The notes beneath the pieces were generated by a model that was given only the letters and a program-made list of their open reading frames with translations, searched no databases and had not been told where the DNA came from. Of a stretch of DNA of 64,000 bases, positions 48,882 through 57,526 are shown one piece after another; position 1 is the first letter of the stretch; each line of letters starts with the position of its first letter. This stretch comes from Anaerolineae bacterium (lineage in GTDB: Bacteria; Chloroflexota; Anaerolineae; Aggregatilineales; Phototrophicaceae): the NCBI GenBank assembly GCA_019912965.1, contig JAIOHM010000140.1, positions 1 to 64,000 on the forward strand, given 5' to 3'. Both the position numbers and the translations under genes were made by a program.

Positions 48882-49697
48882 ATGACAACCCCAAATGAGG
48901 TTAAACAGCGCGCACTGGGCGCGATTATCAGCAACGCCCTGCTGCGCTGGGAGAGCGTCGTCACCATCGCGCTGACGGCGATTTTATTTCTGTTCGTGAA
49001 AGACCCCTTTCCGTGGTGGCAGGATTGGTTCTGGCTGATCGGCGGCGCAATTGCCGAGGCAGCGCTGGTGCTTTCGGCCATCACCGATCCAGAGGCCAGC
49101 AGCGCAGCGGTGGCACGCGAATTTGAGGGACAGTACGATCTGGGCAAGATCAAAGGCACGGTTTCACGGCAGCGGTTACAGAGCGCGCTGGAATATCGCC
49201 GCAATATGCTGACACTGGCGAAGCGGCACGACGGCGCGATGCGTTCCAGCATGATGCAAACGGTGGCAGACATCAACGACTGGATCGGGCATATGTACGA
49301 TCTGGCGATGCATATTGATTCTTTTGACGATAACGATCTGGTAGAACGCGACCGCCGCCGTGTGCCTGACCAGATTAAAAATACGGAAAAGCGGCTGGAA
49401 CTGGAAAAAGACCCGCGCGTCCGGCAGGATTTGGAACAGCAGCTAAAACAGCTTCAGCAGCAGCGGGATAATCTGGATGCGACCGTGAGCAGTGTGCGGC
49501 GGGCGGAAATCCAACTGGAAAGCACCCTTTCGTCACTCGGCACGATTTATGCACAGATGTCCTTGCTGGGGACGAAAGAGGTGGACAGCGCACGGGCACA
49601 GCGTTTGCGGCTGGAAATTCAGGACGAGGTTTCCAGTCTGCAAGATACGATTAGCGCAATGGACGAGGTACAGTCGCAGCGGCTGGTGCTGCGGTAG
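48882..49697 (+). CDS. Membrane protein with long coiled coil
   Basis: The 271-residue protein has two N-terminal membrane helices (SVVTIALTAILFLFV, WFWLIGGAIAEAALVLSAI) and then a cytoplasmic coiled coil from about residue 95 to the end (RRRVPDQIKNTEKRLELEKD, LEQQLKQLQQQRDNLDATVS, LRLEIQDEVSSLQDTISAMD). No family is recognised. Its place after pspA and its shape suggest a membrane anchor for PspA-like filaments, but a terminator lies between them so co-transcription is doubtful. GGAG lies 12 bases upstream. Confidence 0.7.
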   Translation: MTTPNEVKQRALGAIISNALLRWESVVTIALTAILFLFVKDPFPWWQDWFWLIGGAIAEAALVLSAITDPEASSAAVAREFEGQYDLGKIKGTVSRQRLQSALEYRRNMLTLAKRHDGAMRSSMMQTVADINDWIGHMYDLAMHIDSFDDNDLVERDRRRVPDQIKNTEKRLELEKDPRVRQDLEQQLKQLQQQRDNLDATVSSVRRAEIQLESTLSSLGTIYAQMSLLGTKEVDSARAQRLRLEIQDEVSSLQDTISAMDEVQSQRLVLR

Positions 49698-49717
49698 TTT
49701 AAGAATCTCACCCCTAT

Positions 49718-49740
49718 CCCCTCTCCACATTCGAGAGGGG
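49718..49740. terminator. Hairpin after coiled-coil gene
   Basis: CCCCTCTC (49718-49725) pairs with GAGAGGGG (49733-49740), followed by AAAA on the plus strand. A common style of intergenic palindrome. Confidence 0.5.
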
Positions 49741-49780
49741 AAAAGCCTTCTATCCTGAATATTTTTATACCCAATCATTC

Positions 49781-51619
49781 ATGAAATCATCTACAAAATT
49801 GTCACCGATCTATTGGCTGGCGCTTCTGGGTCTTTTATTGGCTGTTACGTGGCTGGGCGGGCGGAAGCTGAACGCTGATGGGGTGTGGTTCGATGAGTGG
49901 TGGTCGTGGTATGCGGCGGGGACAAGTGATTTTGGCCCTCCCCTTTCGCCCGCTGAAATCTGGAATCGCGTCTCGGAAGAAGATGTACGGCAGGGAATCG
50001 GCTATCCATTCATGCTGGCGGCGTGGGGCAATACGGTCGGCTGGACGGAATTTGCGACGCGGGCGCTGTCGCTGCTGGCGGGCGTGCTGACTGTGGCCGT
50101 GGTATTCCGGTTGGGATGGGCTGTCGGGAAACATCCGCTGGTCGGGTTGGGTGCGGCAGCGGCACTCGGCACAAGCGTCTGGTTCGTCTACTTCCTGCAC
50201 GAGATGCGGGTGTATATGTTTCTGGTGCTGGGGGTAGCGGCGCTGCTGCTGGTTTATCAGCGGGTAATGGATTGGAAACGTCCGCCGGGATGGGCAGATT
50301 ATACGGCGCTGGCATTGGTCACAGCCGGATTGCTGAATGCCCATTATTTCGCGGCAGTGCCGATTGGATTGGTAGGTTTGTGGCATCTCATACGGCTGGT
50401 ACGTGAGCGACCTAATCGTCGATGGGGATTGGCACTGCTGGCGCTGATCGTCGGCGGACTGCTGTTCGTGCCGTGGTTGGCGAATCTGATACGCGGGATG
50501 GAAATCGCGCAGGCCGAATTTCGCGTGCAGCCGGATGCATCGTTACTGCTGAAGATCGCGGGGGATACCTTCTACACCTTCAGCAATACCAGTGCAGCAG
50601 TATTCGCAGTGCTGGCCTTTTTCAGCCTGCTCAACCGCGCCTCATGGAAAATATGGCTGCTGCTAATCGTCATACTGGCGATCAATCTGGCAGCGTATTA
50701 TGTCTTTGGCTTGAACGAACTGCGCTACAACATGGCGGTTTTGCCACTGTTGGCAGTAATCGCAGGCTTTGGGATTTATGAACTGGGCAAGCAGCGTGTT
50801 CCGGCGGCGCTGGTGATCGGGATATGGGCGGCGGGATTGATCGCAGTAGAGGGCGATTTCCGGGTTGAAGGCATGATCCAACGCTGGCCGCCGCAGCCCA
50901 CCCGCGAGATGGCTCAAGTGCTTGAAAATCGTGTCGAACCGGACGACGTAATTATCAACCTCTTGGGCAACGATAACCGCCCCACGTTGGCGCTCCATCC
51001 GCTGACGCATTACATGGGCGACTTCGGGGCGCGGCTGGAAGTGGTCGAAAACAGCACCTACCCCGGCACACAGATTTTTGCCGAACGGGTGCGGCAAGCG
51101 GCGGGCGATGCTCAACGGCTGTGGCTGGTTTATGACCCCCGCTGGGAATCCAATGAATGGGCGCTGACTGAATATGTGCTGAATGAGCAAAATCTCTACC
51201 ATTGTGCGACTCTGACCGATACCGACAATATGCGGATTTGGGGCTTTGGACGCCTAAACATGGATGCACCCGCACGGCAGTTTGACGGAATCAATGTGTC
51301 GCTGATTGGAGATGTAACAGTTAGTGCGGATGGGATTATGCGGGCATGGGTGGGTTATGCGGTAGCCGATTCCGTACTGAACGATACCTACTCGGTCGCG
51401 CTCCATGTGCTGGATGCAGATGGACAACTACTAGCCCAAGCCGATTACAGCCTCCCCCCGCCCGGAAACGCCTGCCGCTTCAGCGAAATCGCGGGCATCC
51501 CATCGGGCAGCTACGAACTCCATATCGCAATCTACAACTGGCAAACAGGTGAACGCTTACCAGCCGCCGCCCTCGATGGCACGACCAGCGACTACCCAAT
51601 GCTAAGTTCAGAAGGATAA
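49781..51619 (+). CDS. GT39-like membrane glycosyltransferase
   Basis: The 612-residue integral membrane protein of the ArnT/PMT clan has a short N-terminal helix (YWLALLGLLLAVTWLG), then the periplasmic DGVWFDEWWSWYAAGTS with the Asp-Glu pair typical of polyprenyl-phosphate-sugar-dependent transferases. It has a further nine or so membrane helices and a C-terminal soluble domain from about residue 370 (VEPDDVIINLLGNDNRPTLA, WLVYDPRWESNEW). It would transfer a sugar from a lipid carrier to a lipid or protein outside. Substrate unknown. It is the first gene of a run with the next two (11 and 28 bp gaps). Confidence 0.85.
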   Translation: MKSSTKLSPIYWLALLGLLLAVTWLGGRKLNADGVWFDEWWSWYAAGTSDFGPPLSPAEIWNRVSEEDVRQGIGYPFMLAAWGNTVGWTEFATRALSLLAGVLTVAVVFRLGWAVGKHPLVGLGAAAALGTSVWFVYFLHEMRVYMFLVLGVAALLLVYQRVMDWKRPPGWADYTALALVTAGLLNAHYFAAVPIGLVGLWHLIRLVRERPNRRWGLALLALIVGGLLFVPWLANLIRGMEIAQAEFRVQPDASLLLKIAGDTFYTFSNTSAAVFAVLAFFSLLNRASWKIWLLLIVILAINLAAYYVFGLNELRYNMAVLPLLAVIAGFGIYELGKQRVPAALVIGIWAAGLIAVEGDFRVEGMIQRWPPQPTREMAQVLENRVEPDDVIINLLGNDNRPTLALHPLTHYMGDFGARLEVVENSTYPGTQIFAERVRQAAGDAQRLWLVYDPRWESNEWALTEYVLNEQNLYHCATLTDTDNMRIWGFGRLNMDAPARQFDGINVSLIGDVTVSADGIMRAWVGYAVADSVLNDTYSVALHVLDADGQLLAQADYSLPPPGNACRFSEIAGIPSGSYELHIAIYNWQTGERLPAAALDGTTSDYPMLSSEG

Positions 51620-51630
51620 GGCAAAGACAG

Positions 51631-52164
51631 ATGGATGCGTTTATCGAAATGCTGCGGAGCTGGCAGAATTATTATTTTATGGCTGGTGGGGCGGCAGCGG
51701 GACTGCTGGGATTGATGTTCGTGGCAATGTCACTGGGGATGCATCTGGTTTCCGACGATACCAGAGAGGACATCAAAACGTTCGTTACACCGAGCGTTTT
51801 TTATTTCGTATCCGCCCTGCTGATCTCGTGCGCCATGCTCGTCCCGACTTATGCACCACCTGCGCTGGGGCTAATCCTGTTGGTGGGTGGGGTGATCGGG
51901 CTGGTGCGGACGGTGCGCCATGTACGGGGTTTGATTCAGGCGGCGCGTGAACATCAGGATTTCACGGTTGCGGACTGGCTGGCGCAGATCGTCGGGCCAG
52001 TGGTGAGTTACACGGTGATTCTGGCATCAGGCGTGTGCTTTTTTGTCGATCAATGGTCAATCGGATTTATGAGCCTGTGGTTGGCGGATGTGATAGTGTT
52101 GGTGTGCGCGATTGCGAATACGTGGAGTCTGGTGATGTGGATTATTGAGCAAAGAACGGACTGA
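51631..52164 (+). CDS. Four-helix membrane protein, unknown
   Basis: The 177-residue protein has about four hydrophobic helices (FMAGGAAAGLLGLMFVAMSL, TPSVFYFVSALLISCAMLVP, LAQIVGPVVSYTVILASGVC, LWLADVIVLVCAIANTWSLV) and a cytoplasmic Arg-rich loop. It begins 11 bp after the glycosyltransferase stop. No family is known to me. It may be a partner in envelope assembly. Confidence 0.65.
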   Translation: MDAFIEMLRSWQNYYFMAGGAAAGLLGLMFVAMSLGMHLVSDDTREDIKTFVTPSVFYFVSALLISCAMLVPTYAPPALGLILLVGGVIGLVRTVRHVRGLIQAAREHQDFTVADWLAQIVGPVVSYTVILASGVCFFVDQWSIGFMSLWLADVIVLVCAIANTWSLVMWIIEQRTD

Positions 52165-52192
52165 TGAGGCGTTAAAGCAAGTGGGGGAAAAT

Positions 52193-52894
52193 ATGGCGAA
52201 CCAACCGATAGCAATTGTCACCGGAGCCAATCGCGGAATTGGATTAGAGGTCTGTCGCCAACTGGGGGAACGGGGTTATGTGGCCGTATTGGGATCGCGT
52301 GATCTGGCGAAAGGTCAGCAAGCCACTGCACAGCTTCAAGTCTCGAATGGCGCGATTGTGGCGCAACAGTTGGATGTGAGCGATCTGGAGAGTATCGAAA
52401 ACCTGCGGGCGTGGGTGGAAGCCGAGTATGGATGTTTGGATGTACTGGTGAATAACGCGGCGATCAATTATGACACATGGCAGCGGGCGGTGAATGCTGA
52501 TCTGGGCAATGTGCGCGAAACGCTGGAAACCAATATTTTCGGTGCATGGCAGATGACCCAAGCCTTCCTGCCCCTGCTGCGAAAGAGTCCTCATCCCCGC
52601 ATCGTGAATGTCTCCAGTGAATCGGGTTCACTCGCCAGCATGGGCGGCGGAACACCGGGATACAGTTTATCGAAAGCGGGATTGAACGCCCTGACGCGGA
52701 TGCTGGCGGCAGAACTGCGCGGGGGACGGATTCTGGTGAATGCGGTGTGTCCCGGTTGGGTGGCGACCGATATGGGCGGCGCGGGCGGCAGACCAGTTGA
52801 ACAAGGAGCGGCCAGTGTGTTGTGGGCGGTGACGCTGCCGGATAACGGGACAAGCGGTGGGTTTTATCGGGATGGGAAGCCCGTGCCGTGGTGA
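52193..52894 (+). CDS. SDR family oxidoreductase (carbonyl-reductase-like)
   Basis: The 233-residue protein starts MANQPIAIVTGANRGIGLEV (TGxxxGxG) with YGCLDVLVNNAAINYDTWQR (NNAA variant of NNAG), IVNVSSESGSLASMGGGTPG and the catalytic YSLSKAGLNALTRMLAAEL. The C-terminal loop CPGWVATDMGGAGGRPVEQG is characteristic of carbonyl-reductase-type SDRs. Substrate unknown. GTGGGGGAAAAT precedes the ATG at 52193; the frame from 52145 lacks a good site. Confidence 0.88.
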   Translation: MANQPIAIVTGANRGIGLEVCRQLGERGYVAVLGSRDLAKGQQATAQLQVSNGAIVAQQLDVSDLESIENLRAWVEAEYGCLDVLVNNAAINYDTWQRAVNADLGNVRETLETNIFGAWQMTQAFLPLLRKSPHPRIVNVSSESGSLASMGGGTPGYSLSKAGLNALTRMLAAELRGGRILVNAVCPGWVATDMGGAGGRPVEQGAASVLWAVTLPDNGTSGGFYRDGKPVPW

Positions 52895-52925
52895 GGCTTC
52901 AGCCATTCCCCAATAACAGAGGGAA

Positions 52926-52956
52926 TTGGACACAGCGTAAAACCAAGTGTGATAAT
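52926..52956 (+). promoter_or_regulatory. Extended -10 promoter of the NACHT gene
   Basis: TGT-GATAAT (52948-52956) is an extended -10, with TTGGAC (52926-52931) 19 bp upstream of GATAAT as a weak -35. Confidence 0.4.
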
Positions 52957-53001
52957 ATGTTAGGTGAAGTATTTAGACACACCACATAACGCGGAGGCCA
53001 C

Positions 53002-55671
53002 ATGACCACCGGGGGCAGTTCGTCCAATAATCTGTCTACTTTGTTGCTGATTATCGCGGCGCTGGGATTTCCGGTGTCATTCGCGTTAGGATGGGGCACA
53101 ACGCAAGACCCAACCCAAGCTCTGGTCGTGATGTTCATTTATGGAATCGCGGCGGGGATTGCTGCGCTCACCAAAAAGGTGTGGGAAAAGCTCATCGAAC
53201 GCTGGGCTGATCGACTGACAGATGCAATTGATACCCGCATCCTGTCTTTTTTATCCCCTTTCCGCAAACGCTATCTGAAATATCTGATTTACAAACACCG
53301 CACCTTTGATGTAAAGGGTTTGAGTACACAAGGGCCGCACAGCCTCGAACTGGAACAGGTTTTTGTGCAGCTAGGCGTCGCGCCGGGAATTGATTATACA
53401 GCCAATCCGATTCCGCCTGAATTGAGCGGCGGCAGCCATGCGATCTGGGAATATCTGAAGTCTGAGAAAATCCACAATCTAGCGGTGATCGGTTCACCGG
53501 GATGTGGCAAAACTACCCTGCTCAAACATATGGTCATCACGCTGGCAAGCGGACGTTTGATGCGGCGCAAACAGGGCGCACCCAATAAAATACCCATCAT
53601 TCTATTCTTGCGCGACCTGAGAGAACCAATCAGCAAAAATCCACAGCTTCCATTGGTCGAGGCCATCCTGAGCAGCCTGACTCAACTGGATACAAAACCG
53701 CCGCCGCGCTGGTTTGAAAACCACCTGAATAATGGCCGCTGCATCATTATGCTGGATGGATTGGACGAGGTAGCCGACCCCAAAATACGGCAGGCAGTGG
53801 TTCAATGGGTTGATGAGCAGATGACGACCTATGGCATGAACTGTTTTGTGGTTACTTCACGCCCATTTGGGTACAAAAGCAATCCTTTAAGCAATGTAAG
53901 CGTGCTGCAAGTGCGCCCGTTTAGTCAGGAGCAGATTAAATCCTTCGTCCACAATTGGTATCTGGCGAACGAGACCATGAGCGCGCAGAAAGCTGACCCC
54001 GGCGTTCACATGGCAGCGGAAGAAGGTGCAAAGGATTTACAGGGTCGAATCCGAGACGCCCCTTCGCTGTCAGCATTGGCGGTCAATCCGCTGCTGCTGA
54101 CGATGATTGCCAACGTTCACCGCTATCGCAGTTCGCTGCCGGGGCGGCGGGTAGAACTTTATGCCGAAATTTGCGAGGTTTTTCTGGGCAAACGTCAGCA
54201 AGCACGCGGCATGGAAATCGACCTGACCCCAGCGCAAAAGCAGCGGGTTTTGCAGCCACTGGCGTATGCCATGATGCGCCAGGAGATGCGCGAGATTGCA
54301 TTAGTGGATGCCCTTAGCTGCATTGAAGAACCATTGAAAGCCGTCAGCCCACAAAGCAACGGGGTTGAGTTCTTGAAGATGATCGAAGACAGCAGCGGGT
54401 TGCTACTCGAACGCGAAAATGGCGTTTACAGCTTCGCCCATCTGACGTTTCAGGAATTTCTGGCGGCGGTTCATGTTCAGGAAGGGCAATTAGAAAATGA
54501 ATTGATTGGTCAGATCAATAACAGTTGGTGGCACGAGACATTAAGGTTGTACAGCGCACGCGCCGATGCATCAGCAATTATTGAAGCCTGTTTGGCAGCG
54601 GAACCACCATCCATAACAGTTTTGACATTGGCGGTGGAATGTCGGGATGAAGCTCGCGAGATTGATCCGACGCTGCGCGAGGCCTTGGAAAATCGCGTCG
54701 AAAAAGGCTTGGAAGATCCAGACCCCGATCGACGGCGGTTGGCAGCGGAAGTACGACTGACGCGGCGTTTACGCAGTTTGAGCCGACTGGATGACGATAC
54801 TTATGCAGACAATGATCTGATTACCCACGCCGAATACCAGCTTTTCATAGACGAAAAATTGGCAGAGAGGAAATATCATCAGCCAGATCATTGGATGGAA
54901 TATCAATTTCCAGCAGGGGAAGGGCGGAAGCCAGTAGTTGGTATGCGGTTTTCTGATGCAACGGCTTTTTGCGAATGGTTGAATGGACGCGACCTGAATG
55001 AAGAGTGGCGTTATCGCCTGCCTCATTCGGACGAACTAATAGCCAGCGGAAGCGTCGGATTTTGGGCGGACAATAATCATTTGATGTTACTACCGACATC
55101 ACTCAAAGAAGAGACAATTTTAAGTCAGCTAAAACGACAAATAACAGATGATCTTTCCCACAGCAGAGAAATTAACCGCGTCCACATTTCTAATAATTTC
55201 ACCCGCGCTCTTGACCTTGATGACATTCTTAACCTTGACTTTGATCTCGATTTCGACCCCAATGAAACTCTTTATCTTGATCTCGCTCGCGCCCTTTATC
55301 TCTACAATAAACGTGATCGCGACCTCATGCGCGACCTCACCCGCGATTTCGCCCGTGACCTTGCCCAAGACATTGGCCTTGAAGCGCATATTCTCTATCT
55401 TGGCCAAATCACAGATATAAATGGCTTGCTGAAAATTTTGCGTTTGTTAATACGCCTCAGCGCACTGATAATCACCAATCGTTTGGAAACAGCACGACCA
55501 AAAGCCTCACTTCGTCGATCTCTAAATACTGAGTTAAATGCCAAATGGCAGGGCTGGATTGCCAGCTATATAAGTTTGTATGTGGATTTCGCCATTTTGG
55601 AGGCGCGCATTGAGGGTAAGCTGGAGGCGTTCGAAGGGATTCGGGTTGTCAAGGCACGCAAGCAGGAATAG
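53002..55671 (+). CDS. Membrane-anchored NACHT NTPase with FGE-like and DL-rich C-terminus
   Basis: The 889-residue protein has two N-terminal membrane helices (about 12-30 and 40-57), then a NACHT domain: Walker A GSPGCGKTTLL (164-174), Walker B RCIIMLDGLDEVAD (about 246-260) and the helical NACHT segment RPFSQEQIKSFVHNWY. A helical arm follows (NPLLLTMIANVHRYR, GLLLERENGVYSFAHLTFQE). Residues 605-690 match an FGE/sulfatase-modifying fold (EYQLFIDEKLAERKYHQPDH, KPVVGMRFSDATAFCEWLNG, YRLPHSDELIAS), cut short. Residues 734-791 are rich in Asp-Leu pairs (RALDLDDILNLDFDLDFDPN). It belongs to the NLR-like class with several antiphage members; effector output unclear. Confidence 0.85.
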   Translation: MTTGGSSSNNLSTLLLIIAALGFPVSFALGWGTTQDPTQALVVMFIYGIAAGIAALTKKVWEKLIERWADRLTDAIDTRILSFLSPFRKRYLKYLIYKHRTFDVKGLSTQGPHSLELEQVFVQLGVAPGIDYTANPIPPELSGGSHAIWEYLKSEKIHNLAVIGSPGCGKTTLLKHMVITLASGRLMRRKQGAPNKIPIILFLRDLREPISKNPQLPLVEAILSSLTQLDTKPPPRWFENHLNNGRCIIMLDGLDEVADPKIRQAVVQWVDEQMTTYGMNCFVVTSRPFGYKSNPLSNVSVLQVRPFSQEQIKSFVHNWYLANETMSAQKADPGVHMAAEEGAKDLQGRIRDAPSLSALAVNPLLLTMIANVHRYRSSLPGRRVELYAEICEVFLGKRQQARGMEIDLTPAQKQRVLQPLAYAMMRQEMREIALVDALSCIEEPLKAVSPQSNGVEFLKMIEDSSGLLLERENGVYSFAHLTFQEFLAAVHVQEGQLENELIGQINNSWWHETLRLYSARADASAIIEACLAAEPPSITVLTLAVECRDEAREIDPTLREALENRVEKGLEDPDPDRRRLAAEVRLTRRLRSLSRLDDDTYADNDLITHAEYQLFIDEKLAERKYHQPDHWMEYQFPAGEGRKPVVGMRFSDATAFCEWLNGRDLNEEWRYRLPHSDELIASGSVGFWADNNHLMLLPTSLKEETILSQLKRQITDDLSHSREINRVHISNNFTRALDLDDILNLDFDLDFDPNETLYLDLARALYLYNKRDRDLMRDLTRDFARDLAQDIGLEAHILYLGQITDINGLLKILRLLIRLSALIITNRLETARPKASLRRSLNTELNAKWQGWIASYISLYVDFAILEARIEGKLEAFEGIRVVKARKQE

Positions 55672-55755
55672 GTCAAGGATGTTGAGTTTTACGGATTCGG
55701 GTTATTTTGCGGTTGGTGTGGGGTTCAAAGTGGGTTCGTAATGCGTGTAACAATC

Positions 55756-55780
55756 ACCTGATACCTCCTGTTTATCAGGT
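55756..55780. terminator. Hairpin after the NACHT gene
   Basis: ACCTGATA (55756-55763) pairs perfectly with TATCAGGT (55773-55780). Confidence 0.5.
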
Positions 55781-55810
55781 AACAAAAATTGGCGAGGCTG
55801 AAAGGTTGTC

Positions 55811-55839
55811 GTAGAGGCATCCGGCCTGAACGCCTCTAC
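55811..55839. terminator. Second hairpin, convergent spacer
   Basis: GTAGAGGC (55811-55818) pairs with GCCTCTAC (55832-55839), between the NACHT and YkvA genes. Confidence 0.5.
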
Positions 55840-55846
55840 TCAAAAG

Positions 55847-56179
55847 CTACCCCCGCTTCGGTTTCTCTTCTTCAGGGTGCGAAATGGTGTAGGCCGGGGC
55901 ATCGACGGTTTCCAGCGGAGTGTGACGGCGGTTAAGGGCGGCGCGATGTTCATCCACCACGTAACCGGGCGCGACGGATTCCATCAAACGCATCGAACCC
56001 AAAAAGATTCCCAAGTCATCCAACTGACCGAGGCCAATGATAAAATCCGGGATCAGGTCGATGGGTGACAGCACATAGACCACTGCCGCAACCGGAATCG
56101 CCTTTGCCCAAAGCGGCACACGCGAGTCACGCAGCAGCCGCCATGTGAGCAGAAGTTGGTCAATTATTGCACGGAGCAT
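55847..56179 (-). CDS. YkvA family (DUF1232) protein
   Basis: The 110-residue protein has the DUF1232 segment AKAIPVAAVVYVLSPIDLIP, then DFIIGLGQLDDLGIFLGSMR, one or two membrane helices and a charged C-terminal tail ending EEEKPKRG. Function unknown in the family. GGGAGAAAAAT precedes the ATG. Confidence 0.88.
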   Translation of the reverse strand: MLRAIIDQLLLTWRLLRDSRVPLWAKAIPVAAVVYVLSPIDLIPDFIIGLGQLDDLGIFLGSMRLMESVAPGYVVDEHRAALNRRHTPLETVDAPAYTISHPEEEKPKRG

Positions 56180-56244
56180 ATTTTTCTCCCGCCTTGTTTC
56201 TATTTAGGGAAGGGTCGGAAACCCTCTATAGGGCTATACGCATT

Positions 56245-57039
56245 TCAGGGTGCGGAGTTGCGGGCGATGAAATCAGCCACATGGGCGAAGACCGATTCAC
56301 GGGCAAAATCCTGCGGGAGAATGTGACCCCCTTCCGCCATGAGATGATATTCACGATTACGGCTGCGAATATTATCAAGGATCAGCAGCATATTTTCGGG
56401 TGGTGCGGTGCGGTCAGCTTCCGAATAAACCAGCAGCAACGGGGTTTGCACCTGTGACAAACGCGAACGCACCACCGCCGCCAGTTGATAAATTTCGGCT
56501 ACCGCGCGGGTCGCCCAGCGGTCATAACGCACACGTCCGGTGACGGATTCGCCGAGCCGCGCCTGTTCTGCCCGAATGATTTCCGGCAGATTGGAACGAT
56601 CCGTATGGTCGGTGTAAGGCAGCACATATTTGAGCCAATGGGCAATCGCCATCATACGGGAATGGAACTGCACAGGGGCAGCCAACACTGCCGCGCCATC
56701 GCCCAAGCCATCGGCAGCCAATAGCAGCGCCAGCATTCCGCCCATCGAATGTCCCACAATGTAGACCTGTTTACACTGCGCCCGCAAAATATGATAGCTA
56801 TCGAGCGCGGCAGCGTACCAATCGCGCCAACCCACGCGGGTCATGCTGCGGTAATCTGTGCCATGCCCCGGCAGACGCGGCGCATAAACGGTATACCCCT
56901 GCCCCGCGAGATGCTGACTCAGCCAGCGGATTTCGGCAGGCGAGGCCATGAATCCATGCAGACATAAACAGCCAATCTCGCTGCCACGTTGAAAATAGGG
57001 CTCTGCTCCGGGTGTGATGTTTGGGAGGGTGTTGTTCAT
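56245..57039 (-). CDS. Alpha/beta hydrolase, esterase/lipase (Est30-like)
   Basis: The 264-residue cytoplasmic enzyme has CLCLHGFMASPAEIRWLSQH, the nucleophile elbow VGHSMGGMLALLLA (Ser of GHSMG), a long cap segment (HWLKYVLPYTDHTDRSNLPE), an acid in VYSEADRTAPPENM and catalytic His in MAEGGHILPQDF. It resembles thermostable carboxylesterases and monoglyceride lipases. Specificity unknown. Start ATG at 57039; the stretch 5' of it is repeat-rich. Confidence 0.87.
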   Translation of the reverse strand: MNNTLPNITPGAEPYFQRGSEIGCLCLHGFMASPAEIRWLSQHLAGQGYTVYAPRLPGHGTDYRSMTRVGWRDWYAAALDSYHILRAQCKQVYIVGHSMGGMLALLLAADGLGDGAAVLAAPVQFHSRMMAIAHWLKYVLPYTDHTDRSNLPEIIRAEQARLGESVTGRVRYDRWATRAVAEIYQLAAVVRSRLSQVQTPLLLVYSEADRTAPPENMLLILDNIRSRNREYHLMAEGGHILPQDFARESVFAHVADFIARNSAP

Positions 57040-57083
57040 AAGGGGAAGTTTAGCATGAGGATGAGGAAGGGAAAAGTACGGGG

Positions 57084-57146
57084 TGGGAAGTAATGAGGTA
57101 TGAGTGACGAGTGATGAGTAAAGTACTGAGTACTGGGTACTGAGGG
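57084..57146 (-). repeat. Short-period repeats
   Basis: A run of 7 bp variants (TAATGAG, GTATGAG, TGACGAG, TGATGAG, TACTGAG, TACTGGG), the reverse-complement relatives of the run at 28160-28260. Confidence 0.6.
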
Positions 57147-57235
57147 AAGAGCAAAAAGATTGAGGAGATGGATGAAATCCGGGAGGAGGTTGGGGAGCGT
57201 ATTAGATGGAGGGATAAGGAGCAAAGGGGACAATT

Positions 57236-57523
57236 ATGTACGGGACAGTGGCGCGAATCCGAGTCAGGCCAGGTATGGAAACACAATTCGAGGCTGTCAG
57301 CCGGGAGATCGGTATGGGCAGATCCCCCGGTCAGGTCGCGGTTTATGTGTACCAGATGGACAGCGACAGCCGCGAGTTTTATCTAACAGCAATCTTTGAA
57401 AGTCGGGAAGCCTATGTCGCCAACGCGCAAAGCCCGGAACAGAACGACCGCTTTATGAAGCTGATGGCAGTGCTGGAATCCGAACCGGAATGGCATGACG
57501 GCGAAATTATTTACCACACCTGA
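57236..57523 (+). CDS. ABM-like dimeric alpha-beta barrel protein
   Basis: The 95-residue protein has the antibiotic-biosynthesis-monooxygenase type layout: TVARIRVRPGMETQFEAVSR, VYVYQMDSDSREFYLTAIFE, SREAYVANAQSPEQNDRF and a C-terminal strand EWHDGEIIYHT. Members are dimers including haem oxygenases and monooxygenases; no catalytic residue identifies this one. AAAGGGGACAATT precedes the ATG. It converges with the lipoprotein gene 3 bp away. Confidence 0.75.
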   Translation: MYGTVARIRVRPGMETQFEAVSREIGMGRSPGQVAVYVYQMDSDSREFYLTAIFESREAYVANAQSPEQNDRFMKLMAVLESEPEWHDGEIIYHT

Positions 57524-57526
57524 ACA

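Noticed and set aside
55129..55420. Open frames on both strands in the Asp-Leu-rich tract
   Set aside because: They result from the repetitive codons of the NACHT gene; no RBS and very biased composition.
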